The position numbers and the translations under genes are program-made. The notes below the pieces were generated by a model that was not told the DNA's origin, did not search any database, and was given only the letters and a program-made list of their open reading frames with translations. DNA of 17,992 bases, taken from JBDSTW01 sp039914705 (GTDB lineage: Bacteria; Pseudomonadota; Gammaproteobacteria; SURF-13). Positions 13,507 to 17,992 of the stretch are shown piece by piece. Every line of letters begins with the position of its first letter. Position 1 is the stretch's first letter. Location of the stretch: NCBI GenBank assembly GCA_039914705.1, contig JBDSOT010000023.1, positions 1 through 17,992 of the forward strand. The letters run 5' to 3'.

Positions 13507-13971
13507 ATGAGCGCCATTCTCAAACAGCCCACTATTAATCTCCGTCCCATGAACGTGGCCGACCTCAACGACATTATAGGCATCGAGCGGCGCGCTTATG
13601 ATTATCCATGGACGGAGGGCATTTTTCGTGATTGTCTGCGCATCGGCTACTCCTGCTGGATGTGCGAGGAAAATTATAGCGTCGCGGGATATGCAGTCAT
13701 GTCGGTGGGCGCAGGTGAATCGCATATTTTAAATATTTGCATCCGGCCGGAATCGCGTCAACGTGGTCTCGGGCGCATGTTGCTGGAGCACTTGTTGGAT
13801 ATTGCCCGTCAACAAGGTGCCGAGGTTACGGTGTTGGAGGTGCGCAATTCAAATCGCGTCGCGCTCAAGCTTTATCAAGACCTGGGTTTTAACGAAGTGG
13901 GCACGCGTAAATCCTATTACCCGGCGCCCGGCGGCAGCGAAGACGCCATCATTCTTGCGCTCAGCTTGTGA
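13507..13971 (+). CDS. rimI: ribosomal protein S18-alanine N-acetyltransferase RimI
   Basis: This is a 154-residue GNAT-fold enzyme. RimI acetylates the N-terminal alanine of ribosomal protein S18 using acetyl-CoA. The CoA-binding motif RQRGLG is at residues 84-89, after the beta strand LNICIRPESR. The family signature EVRNSN-x-x-A-x-x-LY-x-x-LGF is at 111-128, followed by the RKSYYP segment usual for RimI. Length fits the family. It starts 8 bp after the uracil-DNA glycosylase stop, an arrangement seen in related bacteria. Confidence 0.93.
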   Translation: MSAILKQPTINLRPMNVADLNDIIGIERRAYDYPWTEGIFRDCLRIGYSCWMCEENYSVAGYAVMSVGAGESHILNICIRPESRQRGLGRMLLEHLLDIARQQGAEVTVLEVRNSNRVALKLYQDLGFNEVGTRKSYYPAPGGSEDAIILALSL

Positions 13972-14023
13972 TGTGCGGTGACTCAGGGTTGTTATCTGTG
14001 TGATATAGGCCATCGGCTCTACC

Positions 14024-14032
14024 TGCTATAAT
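14024..14032 (+). promoter_or_regulatory. extended -10 promoter for prfC
   Basis: TGCTATAAT is a perfect extended -10 element (TGnTATAAT) 30 bp before the prfC start. The -35 region is weak, as is usual for this promoter class. Confidence 0.55.
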
Positions 14033-14062
14033 TCGTTCCTCACGATTCAAGATTCCCTACCC

Positions 14063-15667
14063 ATGTCAGTCGCCGCCAAATCCATTATTAAATCCATTGC
14101 TGGAGAGGCGTTGCGCCGTCGCACTTTCGCAATCATCTCGCATCCCGACGCGGGCAAGACCACACTCACCGAAAAGCTTCTGCTGTTCGGCGGTGCGATC
14201 CAGCTGGCCGGCACTGTGAAGGGACGCAAGGCCGCGCGCCATGCAACCTCGGACTGGATGGAACTGGAAAAGCAGCGCGGCATTTCCGTCACCTCATCGG
14301 TGATGCAATTTCCCTATCGCGACATGATTATCAATCTGCTCGACACGCCTGGCCACGAGGATTTTTCCGAAGACACCTACCGCACCCTGACTGCGGTGGA
14401 TTCTGCGCTCATGGTTATCGACTCCGCCAAGGGCGTGGAGGAGCGCACCATTAAATTGCTTGATGTCTGCCGTCTGCGCGATACGCCGATCTTGACCTTC
14501 ATCAATAAGCTTGATCGCGAAGGACTTGCACCGATTGACCTGCTCGATGAGGTCGAGACCGTGCTCAAGATTCGCTGTGCGCCGATTACCTGGCCTATTG
14601 GCATGGGTAAGCGCTTCAAGGGTATTTTTCATCTGCTCAATGACAGCGTGCATATTTTTAATTCCACCTTAAGTCACAAAGTGCAGGAAGGTGAGGTGAT
14701 TCAGGGCCTCGATAACCCTCGTCTGGATGAATTATTCGGCACTATGGCCGATGAGTTGCGCGAAGAGATTGAGCTGGTAAAAGGCGCGAGCCATACATTC
14801 GACTTGCAGGCATTTCTGGCCGGTGAATTGACGCCGGTATTTTTTGGCTCGGCGATGAATAACTTCGGTGTGCAGGAATTGCTCGATATGTTCGTTCAAT
14901 ACGCGCCACCGCCGCAACCAGGTAATACTACGACGCGCAAGGTGCAGGCGGACGAGGAGAAATTCAGCGGCTTCGTATTTAAAATACAGGCCAATATGGA
15001 TCCGGCGCATCGTGACCGTATTGCCTTTATGCGCGTCTGTTCGGGCAGCTATAGCAAGGGTATTAAACTGCGCCATGTGCGCATCAAGCGCGATGTGCAA
15101 ATCTCCAATGCCATAACCTTCATGGCCGGTGAGCGCGAGAATATCGATGACGCTTATCCGGGTGACATCATCGGCCTGCACAATCACGGCACGATTCAGG
15201 TTGGCGATACCTTCACACAGGGCGAAGACCTGAAATTCACCGGCATCCCGCATTTTGCGCCTGAGTTATTCCGCCGCGCGCGCCTGCGCGATCCGTTGCG
15301 CATGAAGGCATTGCAGAAAGGTTTGGAACAGCTCTGCGAAGAGGGTGCCACGCAATTATTCAGACCGCTCAGCAGCAATGATTTGATCCTGGGCGTGGTC
15401 GGAATGCTGCAATTTGATGTGGTGGCTTACCGCCTGCAACACGAGTACGGCGTCGAGTGCAGCTTTGAAAATGTGCAGGTCACAACGGCGCGCTGGGTGT
15501 GCAGCGAAAACAACAGGAAACTGGAAGAATTTCGCATCAAGGCGCACGATCATCTGGCGCTGGATCACGCAGGACAACTCGCTTACATCGCTCCTACGCG
15601 CGTCAATCTTGAGTTAACCATGGAACGCTGGCCGGATATTCAATTTCGCGCCACGCGCGAGCACTAA
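14063..15667 (+). CDS. prfC: peptide chain release factor 3 (RF3)
   Basis: This 534-residue translational GTPase removes RF1/RF2 from the ribosome after termination. The P-loop SHPDAGKTT is at residues 26-34, G3 DTPGHEDFSEDTYRTL starts at 94 and G4 NKLD is at 148-151. The switch-I region KQRGISVTSSVMQF is characteristic of RF3 rather than EF-G. The C-terminal domains are complete and the length equals that of the usual family member. Its own promoter appears to lie at 14024-14032. It is monocistronic; the next gene is convergent. Confidence 0.97.
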   Translation: MSVAAKSIIKSIAGEALRRRTFAIISHPDAGKTTLTEKLLLFGGAIQLAGTVKGRKAARHATSDWMELEKQRGISVTSSVMQFPYRDMIINLLDTPGHEDFSEDTYRTLTAVDSALMVIDSAKGVEERTIKLLDVCRLRDTPILTFINKLDREGLAPIDLLDEVETVLKIRCAPITWPIGMGKRFKGIFHLLNDSVHIFNSTLSHKVQEGEVIQGLDNPRLDELFGTMADELREEIELVKGASHTFDLQAFLAGELTPVFFGSAMNNFGVQELLDMFVQYAPPPQPGNTTTRKVQADEEKFSGFVFKIQANMDPAHRDRIAFMRVCSGSYSKGIKLRHVRIKRDVQISNAITFMAGERENIDDAYPGDIIGLHNHGTIQVGDTFTQGEDLKFTGIPHFAPELFRRARLRDPLRMKALQKGLEQLCEEGATQLFRPLSSNDLILGVVGMLQFDVVAYRLQHEYGVECSFENVQVTTARWVCSENNRKLEEFRIKAHDHLALDHAGQLAYIAPTRVNLELTMERWPDIQFRATREH

Positions 15668-15743
15668 GACAGTCGCCGAGCCTTCATGAGTACATTATTC
15701 TTTACGTACAAAGACGAATTTTGGACACGAAGCTAATTGAATT

Positions 15744-16748
15744 TTATTGGTTTTTTCTTGCTAAATTTTTCAGCTTTCGAAGGATGCGATGAAAACGGAA
15801 TCGAAACATTTCAGGGATACGTGTAATAAAAACGGAAAAGAAGGCTGGGTTGTTTCGCATTTCAGAAAAAGCTGTGAGGAATGATCGTGTTTTTAAAGGT
15901 TGTATTACACTGTAGTAGCTTATCTGCTCCTCAATTAAAAAAAGTTGACGTGATATGGCGGAAGTCAGAGCCACATTATTTGCAATAAGTTTATGACGCA
16001 AGAGTCCTAAATTTAACTGCCGTAAATGATTCTGATTATGTAGATTATTTCCGTCGATAATCGAACCTTTTCGGGAGCGATAATAATAATAGGCATCAGG
16101 AATTATGGTGAAGCGTGCACCGTGTACGAGGCACATCAGGTAGAGTTGAAAATCCTCCCCACACCTTACGGTCTCATCGTACATAAGTCCATGCTGCTCA
16201 AGGAAGCGGCGTCTGATCAACGGTTTGGAGGAGCCAAGGCCAAGATGATCCAGTCCAGGCAGATGGCTTTCGACAAAATCCACGGCATCCACATTTCTGA
16301 CCTCCGTCAGATTACTACCCGATTGTGAGAAAAGCGTACCCCAGGGATGTTCGGCTTCATCATGAATCATGTACAGATCATCCGCCACCATATCCGTATT
16401 GTGTGAATGAGCCGCTGCCAGTAGTTGCGCCAATCTTTCCGGTGCATACCAGTCATCTGAATCAAGAATGGCAATCCAATCTCCCGTGGCCAAGCGCAGA
16501 GCGCAATTGCGAGCATGGCTCGGCCCCGCATTATTTGCAGTGACTATAAGCTTGATCCGTTCATCGATAAAACTCTTAGTGACTTGGACGGTGTCATCGC
16601 TGGAACCATCGTCCACCACAATCACTTCGATACTTCTTTCGGTTTGGTCGAGCGCCGATTGTAAGGCATGCGCGATATATTTTTCAGTGTTATAGGCGGG
16701 GATAATGACGGATACTTTAATATTCGCGGGCGGATCATGTGCTAGCAT
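15744..16748 (-). CDS. family 2 glycosyltransferase, probably exopolysaccharide synthesis
   Basis: The frame begins at ATG 16760 (338 residues), but ATG 16748 (334 residues) is preceded by GGGAGAG at good spacing and is preferred. The N-terminal GT-A domain shows VSVIIPAYNTEKYI, then VVDDGSSDDT (nucleotide-binding Asp) and ILDSDDWYAPE with the metal-binding DxD-type motif. In full-length numbering these start near 16, 48 and 98. GEDFQLYL later matches the ED catalytic-base region. The C-terminal 80 residues are basic and may lie on the membrane. The sugar donor and acceptor cannot be told. It converges on prfC and lies next to a GT4 fragment, suggesting a surface-glycan region. Confidence 0.88.
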   Translation of the reverse strand: MLAHDPPANIKVSVIIPAYNTEKYIAHALQSALDQTERSIEVIVVDDGSSDDTVQVTKSFIDERIKLIVTANNAGPSHARNCALRLATGDWIAILDSDDWYAPERLAQLLAAAHSHNTDMVADDLYMIHDEAEHPWGTLFSQSGSNLTEVRNVDAVDFVESHLPGLDHLGLGSSKPLIRRRFLEQHGLMYDETVRCGEDFQLYLMCLVHGARFTIIPDAYYYYRSRKGSIIDGNNLHNQNHLRQLNLGLLRHKLIANNVALTSAISRQLFLIEEQISYYSVIQPLKTRSFLTAFSEMRNNPAFFSVFITRIPEMFRFRFHRILRKLKNLARKNQ

Positions 16749-16774
16749 TTGCTCTCCCATACTTCCGGGGTACC

Positions 16775-16796
16775 GTCACGCGTCACTTTGCGTGAC
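16775..16796. repeat. 7-bp inverted repeat in the leader of the GT2 gene
   Basis: GTCACGC (16775-16781) and GCGTGAC (16790-16796) form a perfect inverted repeat 8 nt apart, 27 bp before the preferred GT2 start codon. It could be an operator or a leader hairpin; nothing decides between these. Confidence 0.45.
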
Positions 16797-16924
16797 AAAC
16801 CATGTACATAAGCTATTAAAAGTATTGATGACGAATCCTACCGTAAGTAAAGATGCGCTGTCGATATAAATTAACTTGAAGGTAAGGGGGTATCGCGTTA
16901 AATAGCGCAAGCGCCCTTTTCATA

Positions 16925-17165
16925 TATATGCTGACTTTATTAACTCTATCTCATTATCTTCGAAGTATTTTTCAGATAGAAAACTGTATACGGTGAGCAC
17001 TTACTTGTAGATATTATCTCGATAGTATCTGAATTAACGGGACGCCAAGCTTTTATGCCTTTTCGCAAAGTCTTTGGAGTGCTTAACGACCAAATGTTTA
17101 CCATAGCGTTGCAACGATAGCCACGAAACACATCGGTGTAATAAACCGATCCCTTACTTATATGC
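16925..17165 (-). pseudogene. frameshifted remnant of an IS1595-family (ISXO2-like) transposase
   Basis: On the - strand, one frame reads KGSVYYTDVFRGY and the homology continues one base out of frame as LQRYGKHLVVKHSKDFAKRH. Together these match the GS-x-YYTD-x-F-x-Y ... RYGKH-x-x-x-xHSK block of the DDE domain of IS1595-type transposases. The second Asp of the catalytic triad (YTD) is recognisable. The N-terminal half is missing, the expected HINGIE-FW block is not readable, and stops follow in each frame. The C-terminal limit is approximate. A GGGGGTATCGCG stretch at 16886-16897 might be the element's end, but no second terminal repeat is seen. Confidence 0.65.
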
Positions 17166-17171
17166 AAGTGG

Positions 17172-17918
17172 TTGCTTTACAAATTTGTCTTTCCCCGCAG
17201 CGCACATATCTTTGTGCAAAGTCAGCAGATGCTTGCTGATGTACATCACTACGGCATTCCAAAGAATAAAATGACCGCCGTCCCTATGGGTGTGGATACT
17301 GAAATTTCCCATTCTTCGAATATTCAACCGATTGATGATATTCGATTAAAAGACAAACGCGTCATCGTCTATCTGGGAACGCTCGACAGAGCCAGAAGTA
17401 TTGAAGTGCTATTCGAAATGCTGGTCATTTTAAAAGCAAAAATCCCGAATTTGCTCTTAATATTAGTAGGCGACACCGAAGACAGCGATCATGCAGCATG
17501 GTTAAAATTAGAGGCCGTACGGTTAGGGGTGATAGATTCGGTTTTATGGACAGGGTGGCTGCCTATGGAAGAGGGTTGGAGATATGTGTGTGCCGCTGAG
17601 CTTGGATTATCACCCTTCCCTAGAAGTTTTTTGTTGGATAGCGCTTCACCGACTAAAGCCGTTGAGTATATGGCGATTGGATTGCCGGTAGTTGTCAATG
17701 ATAATCCGGATCAGGCACTGATTATTCAGGAAAGCCAGGCAGGTCTATGCGTTAAGTTTGGTGCCGCATCTTTTGCAGAAGCGGTGATTACCTTACTTAA
17801 TGATCCGCAGCTTCGCAACGAAATGGCTATCAAAGGCAAACAGTATGTAGCTAGCCATCGTGGTTACGATAGTCTAAGTCAATTGGTTGCAAGCACGTAT
17901 AAGCATATTTTAAGGTGA
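17172..17918 (+). CDS. family 4 glycosyltransferase lacking its N-terminal domain
   Basis: The 248 residues cover only the C-terminal, nucleotide-sugar-binding half of a GT-B enzyme. Visible are HIFVQSQQM, PMGVDTE, IVYLGTLDRARSIEVL, ILVGDTEDSD, TGWLPMEE and the donor-site block SPTKAVEYMAIGLPVVVND. Family members have an acceptor-binding domain of roughly 150-190 residues before this. The frame is open from 17145 after a TAA; only a weak TTG start (17172) is available. The homology begins at KWLLYKFVF (about 17166), exactly where the IS1595 remnant on the other strand ends, so the gene was probably cut by an insertion or rearrangement. It is most likely non-functional, though a separate N-terminal partner cannot be excluded. 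Confidence 0.75.
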   Translation: MLYKFVFPRSAHIFVQSQQMLADVHHYGIPKNKMTAVPMGVDTEISHSSNIQPIDDIRLKDKRVIVYLGTLDRARSIEVLFEMLVILKAKIPNLLLILVGDTEDSDHAAWLKLEAVRLGVIDSVLWTGWLPMEEGWRYVCAAELGLSPFPRSFLLDSASPTKAVEYMAIGLPVVVNDNPDQALIIQESQAGLCVKFGAASFAEAVITLLNDPQLRNEMAIKGKQYVASHRGYDSLSQLVASTYKHILR

Positions 17919-17928
17919 GATATTTAAC

Positions 17929-17992
17929 TTACCCGCCAGATGCCATGCGTGAAAGTTGTTCAATCAGCTGCTCCATAGCTGTGCGTTGTTCG
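17929..17992 (-). CDS. C-terminal 20 codons of an unidentified gene
   Basis: On the - strand an open frame enters from the right edge and ends at TAA (17931-17929). The visible peptide ends EQLIEQLSRMASGG, a short amphipathic helix-like tail. It is convergent with the GT4 fragment, 10 bp apart. Too little is visible to name it. Confidence 0.4.
   Translation of the reverse strand, partial: EQRTAMEQLIEQLSRMASGG

Noticed and set aside
14732..15253. 173-codon open frame on the - strand inside prfC
   Set aside because: It is antisense to a complete RF3 gene and shows no protein motif.

Overview
The window reads as a chromosomal segment of a gammaproteobacterium. FolD carries the E. coli-type GASNIVGRP motif, the uracil-DNA glycosylase has a gammaproteobacterial N-terminal extension (here broken), and rimI and prfC follow it. 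The organism handles copper or silver, and its genome carries many small palindromic repeats. The exact genus cannot be read from the sequence.

Positions 1-6703 are a metal-handling block on the + strand. It opens with the C-terminal part of a Cys-rich small protein of the bufferin (BufA2-like) type. A small secreted Cys-containing protein of unknown function follows, then a complete CusC-CusB-CusA tripartite copper/silver efflux operon. CusB has a CusF domain fused at its C-terminus, with all four CusF-type Cu(I)/Ag(I) ligands present. Together the genes suggest periplasmic metal binding followed by export across the outer membrane.

Positions 6704-9550 are accessory and decayed DNA. They hold paired palindromic repeats, the frameshifted 3' end of a GH15 glucoamylase-type gene, and a roughly 290-bp array of four related palindromes. 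Next comes an orphan immunity region like that of a Mu-type transposable phage: an S24 repressor divergent from a Ner-like regulator, with two clean palindromic operators over a probably leaderless promoter. No transposase or structural phage genes accompany it.

Positions 9580-15667 are mostly housekeeping. They contain a thioredoxin-reductase-like flavoprotein behind a 19-bp inverted repeat, folD, four tRNA genes (Pro-UGG, Arg-UCU, His-GUG, Lys-CUU), a family 4 uracil-DNA glycosylase, rimI and prfC. The tRNA cluster is the most unusual part. Both tRNA-His and tRNA-Lys are preceded by a copy of exactly their own first 19 nucleotides. An insert of about 97 bp separates the copy from the intact gene, and the two inserts share start, end and hairpin architecture; five hairpin loops in and around them carry GGA. 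The glycosylase gene has an in-frame amber codon that cuts off its N-terminal segment, and it also lacks one of the four expected Fe-S cysteines.

Positions 15744-17992 look like an edge of an exopolysaccharide or surface-glycan region. They hold a GT2 glycosyltransferase on the - strand, a frameshifted IS1595-type transposase remnant, a GT4 glycosyltransferase that has lost its N-terminal domain at the junction with that remnant, and the last 20 codons of an unidentified gene entering from the right on the - strand.
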